A program made the translations under genes and the position numbers. Positions 11,201 through 18,512 of a stretch of 46,907 nucleotides of DNA are shown here, in pieces (the stretch's first letter is position 1; every line of letters begins with the position of its first letter). The notes below the pieces were generated by a model, which was not told the DNA's origin, ran no database searches, and saw only the letters and a list, made by a program, of their open reading frames with translations. The DNA lies in IMG/VR virus record IMGVR_UViG_3300030099_007399, positions 1 to 46,907 of that record, one strand, 5' to 3'. The stretch comes from a virus.

Positions 11201-14200
11201 CCCTAAGTATAGCGTCTCTAAAAGAGTTTATTTCAGAGATAAAGTCTCTTTGTGCGGCAAACGCTTCGGCGGCAGCGGCTTGGGCTTCCCTTAGTCTTCT
11301 AGATACATCAATCTGCCTCTTATATTCTCCCCTTAACTCCTCGTAAGGAACACCCGTCAATCTACTAAGAATCTCAATTGCTTCTCGACCCTTTCCTCCC
11401 ATCATTGACTCAAAGTCTGAAATGCTCTCTGAGCCCTTTGCCATTTCTCCAGTCATTTTTTGAAGCTCTGGAACTAATCTTTTCATTTCCTGTTCCATTT
11501 TTTCCATTTGCTCAAGGTCGCCAGCACTAGCCATATTATCCATAGCTCTATTTACATCGTTAACTATACTTCCAACGACAGAGGACGTAGCTCCTTGGCG
11601 TTCCAGTTTTTTCATGTTTTTGTCTATGCTTTCTAAATGTCGAGCCTGCCTTCCCCTGTTTATTGCATCTACAACTTCTTTATTTGACCCGAAAATTCCA
11701 GCAACCAGACCGCCTATTGCTCCAACTACACTACCAATTAGCCCACCAAGAAGAGTTCCTATGACAGGTATAAAGCTTCCAATCGCTGCTCCTGCAACAG
11801 CGCCTCCAGCCATTCCTGTTCCAGTGGCGCTAATTACTTTGCCTTTTGTAAACTTTGCTTGTGCTGCGTTTTCGTCTGCAGTGTTTTTAGCTCTTTCTGC
11901 CGATTCTACGGCTTCTTTCTTTAATTTCTCTCCAAAAGACCTTATTGCTACTCCAGCAGAAGCGAGTGCGCTTACGACTGCTAGGGCGCCTGCGGAAGTT
12001 CTAGTCAAAGCTGCTCCAAAGGCTTTAACGTTGCCTCTGACTTTACCCATTCCTAAAGTATTTACGTTTCTATTGCTAAGGGCGCTAAAAGTTCTTCCAA
12101 ATGACGCTCTGCTAAATCTTTTTCCGCCTGCAGCGCCAGGAAGGCCCTCAAGAAGCTTTTGCGCACCAAGGCTTTCAAAAGCAATCTTAACAGTAAGAAG
12201 AGTTCCAAGAAAACCGGTGAGTCCTGACACGAGATTTGAAAAAGTCTTGTTAGTCGTTCCAACGCTTGCGGCAAGCTGTTCTAGAATATTTGGAAGAACA
12301 ATAGCCGCGGCAGTAAGCTTTTCAAACCCTCGACCAGAATCGCCTCCACTAGCCCTTCCACCGCGTCGAAATTTTTTAACTATTCCGCCAGAAGCAAAGC
12401 CTTGAGCTTGACCTTTATTTATTTTGTCTAATGCCCCATAACCAATTCTTTGAGCAGATTTTTTATTTACTACAAATTCGCCAGGAGTAAGAAGTGCGGG
12501 AACAGTATCAGAGCCAGATATTCCACCTCCCGAAGCTCTCCTTGCTACTTTCAGGCGATTTTGAATAGAGTCTTTATTGACATTGGCTATATCCCTCCAC
12601 TTTGTTCGTTTTTGGTTGTTAAATTCTCTTGTGACTTTTGTTCCTTTTAAGCCTGCCTTCATCTCCTGAAGGCTTCTTTTAACTTCTCCTGTTTTTAATT
12701 TTTCTGCGCCAGGACCAAACAGCTTGCCCCATGCGCTTCGCTGATTTTTGGTTATTTCAGGAATGTCAAACGCCGCTTTGTCACCTCCCATAGCTGTTCC
12801 CGTTAAAGCAGTTAGAACGCCTTCATAAATGAAACCCGCTACTGAGCTAATAACATTGGGGTCTGATTCAGTGGCCGCCTTAGCCGCGGCTATATTATTA
12901 TCATCTACAGAAACCCCAGCCTTTTTGAAAGTGGCATTCTTTTTTAATTTCGAAACCGCCCTTCCTACTCCACTACTAGCCCCTTTCGCCGCAGCCCTAT
13001 CGATTTGTGTCCCCATAACTTCTTTCAGGTCCCCTGGAGAAGGAGCGTAGCTCATGAAAGTTTGTTTATTCATGGACCCCTGTAGTCTTGTTGCGGCGCG
13101 TTGTCTTGAAGAAAGTTTATGTTTTTTTGCGGTTGACCTTTTCCAGTAATCTATAAAAGCTGGGTTTGTAATATCGAAGCTTTTAATTCCGGGATATCTG
13201 ATTGCAGTATCAGCTCCGCCTTTAGTTTTTGCCCCATCTCGTAAATGGATTCCTCCGATATGAGTTCGGGGAGTCATGTTAATTGGAAGGCCACCAGGGA
13301 ATCCTCTAAGGGGAAGTTCGTCTGCGTCTGCCTTTTTCTTTCCTCTTTTCATAGCAGCTCTGTCGTTTGCTCTTTTTTGAGCGACGGTAAGCGGCTTACT
13401 TTTTCTGGTCTGACCATAAAGAAGAGCGTGTCCATCGGGTAGGCCTCTGCCTGAAGAAATCTTACCGCCCATTGCTTTCCTGGCTTTAATAGATTTAACG
13501 CCAGGAATTTTAGATGCAGCCAAAACATTGGCATCATCATCATCAAGAAATGTTATGTTTCCATATTGTTTTTTAAGACGGTTAAGAACTTGAGCTTTCT
13601 TTTGAGACGTATCTCCTGGTCCCGGACTTCCTCCAACACCAATAATGTCTTTTGCGGTGACCCCAATTTTACTCATAAACCCGCTAATGCCCCTCCTAGT
13701 GGAACTATCACCGGGTCTAGCTGTGACCACGAATATATCGTGTCCCCTTGACGCTCTTGTTTTTGCCATAGACGCTATTTTTGTAGCTGTTGCACTCTTG
13801 ACAAAAGACTCCCCTCTTTTGCCTCTAAAATCAACGTATGGGTCTTCGGCGCCCTCTCTGACAACGGCATCGCTAACGGCTAATGTGTCGTCAAAATCAA
13901 AAGCGTAAGCGCGCTTTGATTTAGATATTCCTCGTCTTTTTTTGCCACCCCTGTTAAGTCTTTGTAAATTTTCAGCCCCATATTTTTCAACAGAGCTTTT
14001 TCTAATAACAAACTCGCCCGGCTCAAGCATAGCAGGAACGGTGTCACCAGTGCCTGTTCCAGGAACAATACCTCCAGTAGCAAATCTTCTCCTTCCGCTT
14101 CTTCCGCCCATCGCTCCTGAAGATATAATTTTTTGGTTGGATGAAGATAGACGGTTAATTGGTGGTATTAAAGAGTTTACCGCTGCTGTAAGTTTTGTGA

Positions 14201-15752
14201 TAGCTGTTGTATTAGTTGTTAGGGCTTGCACTTGTTTTGCTGCTGACGCAGCTTGCGCTTGTCCAGTTAACTGTCCTGCGGCCCCTCTCCCGGCACCTCT
14301 AGCTCCTCCTCCACCAAGACCGCCCGCGAAACCACTAACAAATTGAGAGCCAAGTTGAAAAGTTTTGAAAGCGGCCAAACCAGCAATTAAGGGAAGAACG
14401 GGCTTTATAGCATCTCCAACCTTAATCATTGCTGAGGCGATAGACAGAGCTGTTTTGGCAAAAGCTTGAAATGCAGTGGTCCCAGCTATCTCTCTAAAAA
14501 GGGCTAAAAATTGTTCCCTAACTTTTACAGCCTGTACAGCCAAACTCTGTTGAGCTGTTACTGCGTCTTTAGCTAAGGAGCCTTGCCCAGCTATAGCAAC
14601 ATTTAATGCTCTTTGTGCTGTTCCAAATTGTTGAATTAATGGGATTACTTTTGAAACCTGCCTAAATCCACCAAGCTCTTCAATGATTTGCTGGAATCTA
14701 GGGTCTGTGGTTTCAAGAGTGCTTAATGCTTTGTTTAGTCTTTTAATAGCTTCAAAAGGACCAACGAAGTTTCCTTGAAGGTTTTGAAGCTCAACTCCAG
14801 CCTGTCGCAAGAATTCGATTGTTTTTGGTCTTTGGATTCTTGTGAAGATGGTTCTAAAACCAGTTGCAATTGTTTCCGCACTTTCACGGGTTGTTGCTCT
14901 AACGCTAGTAAACAGAGCGAGAAGCTCTTCTAGATTGCCTCCAGCAGCTTGAAACGCACCACCAGCTCTTCTAATAGCAAAAATCAAGTCTTGAGATTCT
15001 ACAGCGAACTGCCCAGCAAGCGCATTTATTGAACCTAGCTTTCCTCCTAGCTGGTCTGCGGTAACGCCAAACTGACGCATGATAGCAATGGCACCCTCAG
15101 CGGTATTTGCCATGTCTTTAAAGGTAGGCGCTAAAGAACTCTGCGCTAGTGTTTTCAGGGCTGTTGTAACGTCTTTGGCAGCCAAGCCTGTTTGCGCCAA
15201 CGTTCTAGAAACATCTATTAACTCAGATGAAGCAACGCCCATGCCAGAGGCAAGTCTGCTGATTTCCTTTTCTAGGAAACCTAAAGATTGTAAGGTCTTG
15301 CCAGTAACCTGAGCAACCTTTACCATTTGCCTTTCAAAGTTTATCGCTTCAGAAACACCAGTTTTTAAAGCTGATGTGAAACTAATTAGAACTCCACCAC
15401 CAATACTAAATGCGGCAAATCTTTTTGTGGCTAATGCAATCTGGTGACCAAAGTTTTGAGCTGACGTTCCAGCCTCTTTTAAAGACGAAGAGGTTTTGTT
15501 GACATTGCTTGATGTTTTAGAGGTAGTGGAATTAAGTTGAGAAAGCGTCTTGTTTGTTTTGGCTACTTGAGCAGAAATGTTATTGAGTGATTTCTGCATG
15601 TTCTGCAAGGCCTGTAGGCCAGACTTGCTAACATTAAGATTAACATTAGCGTTGAGTCCGCCTAACTGCCTCTGCAGCCTGCTGACAACCTGCCTAACAT
15701 TTCCAGGACCCTGCAGTTGAAGCTGGGCGACTATATTAAATTTTTGAGCCAT
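8205..15752 (-). CDS. Tail tape measure protein with embedded enzyme-like domains
   Basis: A 2515-residue protein, the longest gene here. The N-terminus (1-110) is coiled coil; residues 110-450 resemble the TP901-type tape measure core. Two signature motifs, GG-x-V-x-G...DTVPA-x-L-x-PGEFV, are at residues 560-585 and 1075-1097. Between them lie a HAD-like domain (D619, D621, T677, K718/K719, D737-D740) and a stretch resembling a PD-(D/E)XK nuclease (E977, D996, E1023-V-K1025). A glycine-rich hydrophobic segment sits near 1300-1350; the rest is largely alpha-helical coiled coil. Tape measure proteins set tail length and are ejected before the DNA, so enzyme domains could act on entry. No GGAG-like ribosome site precedes the ATG, which is unusual for this block; start confidence is slightly lower. 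Confidence 0.9.
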   Translation of the reverse strand: MAQKFNIVAQLQLQGPGNVRQVVSRLQRQLGGLNANVNLNVSKSGLQALQNMQKSLNNISAQVAKTNKTLSQLNSTTSKTSSNVNKTSSSLKEAGTSAQNFGHQIALATKRFAAFSIGGGVLISFTSALKTGVSEAINFERQMVKVAQVTGKTLQSLGFLEKEISRLASGMGVASSELIDVSRTLAQTGLAAKDVTTALKTLAQSSLAPTFKDMANTAEGAIAIMRQFGVTADQLGGKLGSINALAGQFAVESQDLIFAIRRAGGAFQAAGGNLEELLALFTSVRATTRESAETIATGFRTIFTRIQRPKTIEFLRQAGVELQNLQGNFVGPFEAIKRLNKALSTLETTDPRFQQIIEELGGFRQVSKVIPLIQQFGTAQRALNVAIAGQGSLAKDAVTAQQSLAVQAVKVREQFLALFREIAGTTAFQAFAKTALSIASAMIKVGDAIKPVLPLIAGLAAFKTFQLGSQFVSGFAGGLGGGGARGAGRGAAGQLTGQAQAASAAKQVQALTTNTTAITKLTAAVNSLIPPINRLSSSNQKIISSGAMGGRSGRRRFATGGIVPGTGTGDTVPAMLEPGEFVIRKSSVEKYGAENLQRLNRGGKKRRGISKSKRAYAFDFDDTLAVSDAVVREGAEDPYVDFRGKRGESFVKSATATKIASMAKTRASRGHDIFVVTARPGDSSTRRGISGFMSKIGVTAKDIIGVGGSPGPGDTSQKKAQVLNRLKKQYGNITFLDDDDANVLAASKIPGVKSIKARKAMGGKISSGRGLPDGHALLYGQTRKSKPLTVAQKRANDRAAMKRGKKKADADELPLRGFPGGLPINMTPRTHIGGIHLRDGAKTKGGADTAIRYPGIKSFDITNPAFIDYWKRSTAKKHKLSSRQRAATRLQGSMNKQTFMSYAPSPGDLKEVMGTQIDRAAAKGASSGVGRAVSKLKKNATFKKAGVSVDDNNIAAAKAATESDPNVISSVAGFIYEGVLTALTGTAMGGDKAAFDIPEITKNQRSAWGKLFGPGAEKLKTGEVKRSLQEMKAGLKGTKVTREFNNQKRTKWRDIANVNKDSIQNRLKVARRASGGGISGSDTVPALLTPGEFVVNKKSAQRIGYGALDKINKGQAQGFASGGIVKKFRRGGRASGGDSGRGFEKLTAAAIVLPNILEQLAASVGTTNKTFSNLVSGLTGFLGTLLTVKIAFESLGAQKLLEGLPGAAGGKRFSRASFGRTFSALSNRNVNTLGMGKVRGNVKAFGAALTRTSAGALAVVSALASAGVAIRSFGEKLKKEAVESAERAKNTADENAAQAKFTKGKVISATGTGMAGGAVAGAAIGSFIPVIGTLLGGLIGSVVGAIGGLVAGIFGSNKEVVDAINRGRQARHLESIDKNMKKLERQGATSSVVGSIVNDVNRAMDNMASAGDLEQMEKMEQEMKRLVPELQKMTGEMAKGSESISDFESMMGGKGREAIEILSRLTGVPYEELRGEYKRQIDVSRRLREAQAAAAEAFAAQRDFISEINSFRDAILRAADITSEFADRVSGIVNAALGGDISATFGGTRQSGNILGRAAEGERVDPAMLSQAIRQASSDENVRQQAAQQARLAQELPGVLFDAAKAVGPGMDSDIKLVDAVKKSLQSKGFTGTIANSVVTAVGTMTTGRQKGEGTARDEIIGDSRAVAEKIRGDVGPQVLQALQEIGDAIVQSQENLLSMLQKRNDLEEAYTQARQRLLQKQNQLDDAEQQFGRDVAGNAVAARTDQEARQEAARRFEEEQRAIIGTDFLGYGANLNNPMDPQELGDLIQANEAQIAAQREYIKELEVGSSAHLAATNSLNTLGQEGQRLRAGLSNLAESTTTLSVLQKQLGEEQKRREYTQSKLTDIAFGTKEQRQNFATGMRGANLLQRGMLPQEIARLGPQGEQMMQGGLAQLREFAGAGIKVRDFEKEAEQGDGKKIMVDADEIIKRQTKKQIKAELRAAPPNSAAAKLTDKQIDVLVEKRMEKGKGEKELEKKILEAMNVQRQAAEKIKEVFEKTIETTDVEVKNAIVEGTRSIREAIVAQAQERVQAEKETAQKEQVRAQDKITTRGQLASMGIGGRKEAEAVVGAASSFDEIRRSAKELHRLDRITSAGFGGAEAKKIRSRSHGVGSDVPGLSNSTRAEMDAAINSPMRRALSQIFQEINASDIAVEDNIAGRDERARISQRVFKQVGEQENLDFSPEELSKLAVAINSLTDFDADYFDTDFGDVSDMIGKMAPAFESIFSGAKDAAGTRILDERQRLDEANIDRGLQNSIIRGDIDISDIEQKARSLNEGLKKTDGWDVFESRLDSVNAKLKGLTDREGRLETQKQNVQTQKIPTTSTPDKPNPIPPVDLASTNIYNGIPGAGIRLGGATSSTAISPGIDAPFQVAAPQESTQAIGVAERTASGVERLVAVFESKQQADGGDGSSISSLTNALSNFSSSEKITALTDSLNNFTTSFGDGIQMQISGLDAVQVNVTGLDSLEGPVKSATIEEIQRELTRIAEKVDTPA
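12648..12875 (-). other. Candidate PD-(D/E)XK nuclease-like segment inside the tape measure
   Basis: Residues about 960-1035 of the tape measure. A helix with E977 (GFIYEGVL), then AFDIPE with D996, then TGEVKRS with E1023 and K1025 match the E...D...E-x-K order of PD-(D/E)XK enzymes. Only motif order and rough spacing support this; a structure prediction is needed. It ends about 40 residues before the second PGEFV repeat. Confidence 0.4.
13485..13919 (-). other. HAD-superfamily phosphatase-like domain inside the tape measure
   Basis: Residues about 612-756 of the tape measure. Motif I is DFDDTLA (D619 nucleophile, D621 acid/base). Motif II is VVTAR with T677. The motif III lysine is in SQKKAQVL (718/719). 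Motif IV is FLDDDDA (737-741), preceded by hydrophobic strands as in HAD folds. All four motifs appear intact. The domain follows the first DTVPA...PGEFV repeat after a basic linker. Substrate unknown; a phosphatase or nucleotidase is possible from the family. Confidence 0.8.
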
Positions 15753-15828
15753 ATTATTTTAAAATAAAAAAGTAAAAAAACACTAAAAATAATAGTATTT
15801 ATGCCCGTCAATTATAGCCACTATCCAT

Positions 15829-16722
15829 TTAAACCGCTTCTTGTTCTGTCTTTTCCGAATCAGATTTTTTGGGCCTGCCTCTTCTTTTTGTTGTCTTTTT
15901 GGGTGCTTCTTTTAGTTGGGGGTTTTCTTTGCTAAAAACTTCATTTCCGTCTTCATCAAGGAATGGTGAAAATGCCACGATAGGATTGCCCTCTTCGTCA
16001 ACTCTTTCTCCGTCTATGTTTACATACTCGCCATCTTCATTAACAAACCTTCCCTCTGAGTCGATGAGCTTTCCATCAAAATCAATAAGTTGCCCTTCAC
16101 TATTGACTAGCCTGTTCTCATCGTCCGTAAATTCGTACTCGTTCAGGAATTTATTCTCAGGAAGATTTTTTTCATAGTTTTTATCAAGTCCATAGTAAAT
16201 ACCGGCAAAAACTTCAGCCGCTTTTACCGCGACACCGTCTTCTGACGACAAATATTTATCTATGTTTTCATAAACTGGTTCTCCAGTATCATTATACACC
16301 AAACATCCTACTAACAATGCATTAAATCTTGCGTTTTCAGCTTGTCCTTGAGCGGTGTTGACGTCTAAAGAGTTTTTCTCGGCTATTAATCCTTGAAGCG
16401 CCATTCTAAGCGTTCTTATTTCAAGGGCAACTTTTTTTGCCTCTGAAAGTTTAATTCCTCCGGCTTTTAAACTTTTTGATTTGTTAGATATTTCTTCAAC
16501 CAATCGGTTTTGTGTCTTTTCTTTTTGTTCGTCCCATATTCCTTGACTAATCATGTATTGTTCTAGTTTTTCTCTTAATAGAGCGCCAGAAGAAAGGGCC
16601 TTACTAAACACCCTATTATACTCCATGGTAGCGTCTTCATTATTTTGAAAAGTGGGTTGAAGGATAGCGTATTTTTCATCTTTTCCGTCAACAGAAAAAG
16701 TTGTTTTTTTATTTTTTGCCAT
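15829..16722 (-). CDS. Acidic protein with heptad repeats and an AT-hook-like tail
   Basis: A 297-residue protein placed directly before the tape measure. Residues 1-190 are alpha-helical. Residues about 204-245 hold six tandem seven-residue repeats of the pattern x-(V/I)-(N/D)-x-(E/D)-G (for example RFVNEDG, EYVNIDG, ERVDEEG). The C-terminus ends in KRRGRPKK (279-286), an AT-hook-like core. The start at 16722 follows GGAGAATTTT. Genes at this place usually encode tail assembly chaperones that bind the tape measure; that is the working guess. The repeats could be a beta-roll or metal-binding strip. No family recognised. Confidence 0.6.
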   Translation of the reverse strand: MAKNKKTTFSVDGKDEKYAILQPTFQNNEDATMEYNRVFSKALSSGALLREKLEQYMISQGIWDEQKEKTQNRLVEEISNKSKSLKAGGIKLSEAKKVALEIRTLRMALQGLIAEKNSLDVNTAQGQAENARFNALLVGCLVYNDTGEPVYENIDKYLSSEDGVAVKAAEVFAGIYYGLDKNYEKNLPENKFLNEYEFTDDENRLVNSEGQLIDFDGKLIDSEGRFVNEDGEYVNIDGERVDEEGNPIVAFSPFLDEDGNEVFSKENPQLKEAPKKTTKRRGRPKKSDSEKTEQEAV

Positions 16723-16741
16723 AATAAAATTCTCCTCTATT

Positions 16742-17119
16742 TTATGTAAGGTGAGTGTTCATTGTAAGTGTATATCTGTCCCAACTGACAGAATAGTTTC
16801 CAATCTCATTGACAGCGGCTCTTAGTTGTGTATTACCGTTGTCTAATATTTCTGCTCTAATTTCATCCCAAACCTCTCGCATCTCAATTTCATCCTGAGT
16901 AAGTTCCTCTTCACTTTTTCCGTGACCCCACAGAAATCCAAAATGATTTTCACAAGAGGATATGGCCCCTATAAAAGAGGTTTTCATTTTTGTTGATACG
17001 ATATTGGAGAGCCTCTTTTTTGAGCGCTCTTCGTACTCTTTAGATTTTGCCTCTTTCTGTTTATGTGCAGCGCTTGCTATTTGATAATGCGAAAGAGTTT
17101 CTTTTTTATTGTCTCCCAT
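16742..17119 (-). CDS. Small protein in tail-chaperone position
   Basis: A 125-residue charged, mostly helical protein of unknown family, with a Lys/Glu-rich N-terminus (KQKEAKSKEYEERSKKR). One of four genes between tail tube and tape measure, the usual site for tail assembly chaperones. AGGAAT precedes the ATG at 17119. No membrane segment or catalytic motif is visible. A few conserved-looking aromatic residues (FGFLWGHGKSEEELT) occur mid-protein. Confidence 0.55.
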   Translation of the reverse strand: MGDNKKETLSHYQIASAAHKQKEAKSKEYEERSKKRLSNIVSTKMKTSFIGAISSCENHFGFLWGHGKSEEELTQDEIEMREVWDEIRAEILDNGNTQLRAAVNEIGNYSVSWDRYTLTMNTHLT

Positions 17120-17146
17120 GTTTTTATTCCTTTTTTTAATTTTGTT

Positions 17147-18199
17147 CTACTTTCTGGCGTGTTGTGCGAAAGAGTCCATGGCCTGTCTTCTTAGTTCCAA
17201 TTGAGCGTCTAGGGTATGCTCAACAGAAACTCCTTTTTTACTCTTGTCTATCTGCTTCTGTCTATTTTTGATTATAGCTTTTGAATCGCCGGTATTCATA
17301 GCATATATTTTCGCCGCATCCTGTTGATTATCAGCGAACAAATAAACTTCATCCCCCTTCTGCGCAGCTTTGTTATTTGCATACTGCTCCTTCTTTTCTT
17401 TTTCTCTTTTCTTGTGTTGGAAAATCAACCAGCCGTCAAGCAAATCATCGTCCTGGATTACCTCATCGGCGGGACAATCTGGGCTTTCATGGATGCTGTC
17501 GTATATTCTTGACCAAGATATTATCATTCTTTGCTCGTCTGATAAAGAAGATGCCGGGATACCAAACACGCCAATTTCGCTTTTTGCACAATTCCATATA
17601 TTGGTCCAAGGGTCTTTTCTTGAAAGCTCCCTAATTTTATCTTCGTCTATGATTTGAGAGCTATATGAGTTAAATAAACTTTGAATTAATACAGATTCAG
17701 CCTTGTCATAATCATTATTTTTCCATATCAAATTTTCATCTAAGTCTCTAGCAGAGGAACAAATCCTATAAGTATGTTTGTAATTATCGGCCATACCCTC
17801 AGCGGTTTGCTGACGAAATACATTTCTAGCCATAGTCAAATTAATAATCTCTTTTTTGATTTTTTTTATCCTAGCTTTTAAATTATCTCTGCTCTTAAAA
17901 GAAATAAACGCAGTATAAAGTTGCAGTTTTGATTCTTCCATAATTCCTGGAATTGCTTTTATCCTGTTTTCATTTTCTTCACTCCATAAACCATCTTCTA
18001 TCATTTTTTGAATCATTTCGCTCTCAGATATCACCCCTTTTGAAATCGCTTCAAATAACTTTTCATTGTATATCTGTTCAGATATATACTTATTTCTAGG
18101 AGTAAGGTTGTCTATAACGTAAGTTACTCCGTGTATTTTACAAAAAGTTACGCCGCTAAGAATTTTGCTTACAAGGCGATTTCTTTCATTCCTATCCAT
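17147..18199 (-). CDS. Unknown protein in tail-chaperone position
   Basis: A 350-residue alpha-helical charged protein. It begins MDRNERNRLVSKILSGV and carries a Cys/His-containing stretch (FCKIHGVTYVIDNLTPR) near residues 17-35. The C-terminal half has Lys-rich coiled coil (HKKREKEKKEQYANN). It overlaps the preceding gene by 8 bases (18192-18199), which suggests coupled translation. The position suggests a virion-assembly role, perhaps a tape-measure chaperone. No known family recognised. Confidence 0.55.
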   Translation of the reverse strand: MDRNERNRLVSKILSGVTFCKIHGVTYVIDNLTPRNKYISEQIYNEKLFEAISKGVISESEMIQKMIEDGLWSEENENRIKAIPGIMEESKLQLYTAFISFKSRDNLKARIKKIKKEIINLTMARNVFRQQTAEGMADNYKHTYRICSSARDLDENLIWKNNDYDKAESVLIQSLFNSYSSQIIDEDKIRELSRKDPWTNIWNCAKSEIGVFGIPASSLSDEQRMIISWSRIYDSIHESPDCPADEVIQDDDLLDGWLIFQHKKREKEKKEQYANNKAAQKGDEVYLFADNQQDAAKIYAMNTGDSKAIIKNRQKQIDKSKKGVSVEHTLDAQLELRRQAMDSFAQHARK

Positions 18200-18437
18200 T
18201 TTGTCCTTCTAATTCATTAATGCGTTTTTTTAATTCAGCATTTTCTGAAGTGAGGTGGGTGGCTTGAACCTGCATGGCAGCAATTATTTCTGAGTAATAT
18301 TTTTCAGTTACTTGCTTTATACCTGAATTTTCAATAACCAAACGTCCAATAATTTGACAAACTGAGTCGTATGAAATTTCATTTTGAGAGTTAGAGTCTT
18401 TTTTTTCGGAAGAGAAATCCGATGTAGAATTTTCCAT
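18192..18437 (-). CDS. Small coiled-coil protein in tail-chaperone position
   Basis: An 81-residue protein with a Ser/Asp-rich start (MENSTSDFSSEKKDSNSQ) and a C-terminal leucine heptad helix (LTSENAELKKRINELEG) likely to dimerise. AAGGATT precedes the ATG at 18437. It lies just after the probable terminator behind the tail tube gene, so it may depend on read-through, which would lower its expression relative to the tube. Function unknown. Confidence 0.55.
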   Translation of the reverse strand: MENSTSDFSSEKKDSNSQNEISYDSVCQIIGRLVIENSGIKQVTEKYYSEIIAAMQVQATHLTSENAELKKRINELEGQNG

Positions 18438-18474
18438 ATTATTTTAATCCTTCTTTTGTATCCAAAAAATATAA

Positions 18475-18503
18475 AGGGGAGAGGGGTAAGCCCCTCCCCT
18501 TTT
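18475..18503 (-). terminator. Probable bidirectional rho-independent terminator after tail tube gene
   Basis: An AGGGGAGAGGGG arm, TAAG loop and CCCCTCCCCT arm form a GC-rich hairpin with a small bulge. On the leftward strand it is followed by TTTATATTTTTT; on the rightward strand by TTTTTT. It lies 10 bases beyond the tail tube stop. Confidence 0.75.
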
Positions 18504-18512
18504 TTAACTAAA

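Noticed and set aside
11614-12405. 263-residue rightward ORF
   Set aside because: Antisense to the well-supported tape measure gene; Ala/Pro-rich shadow of its codon pattern.
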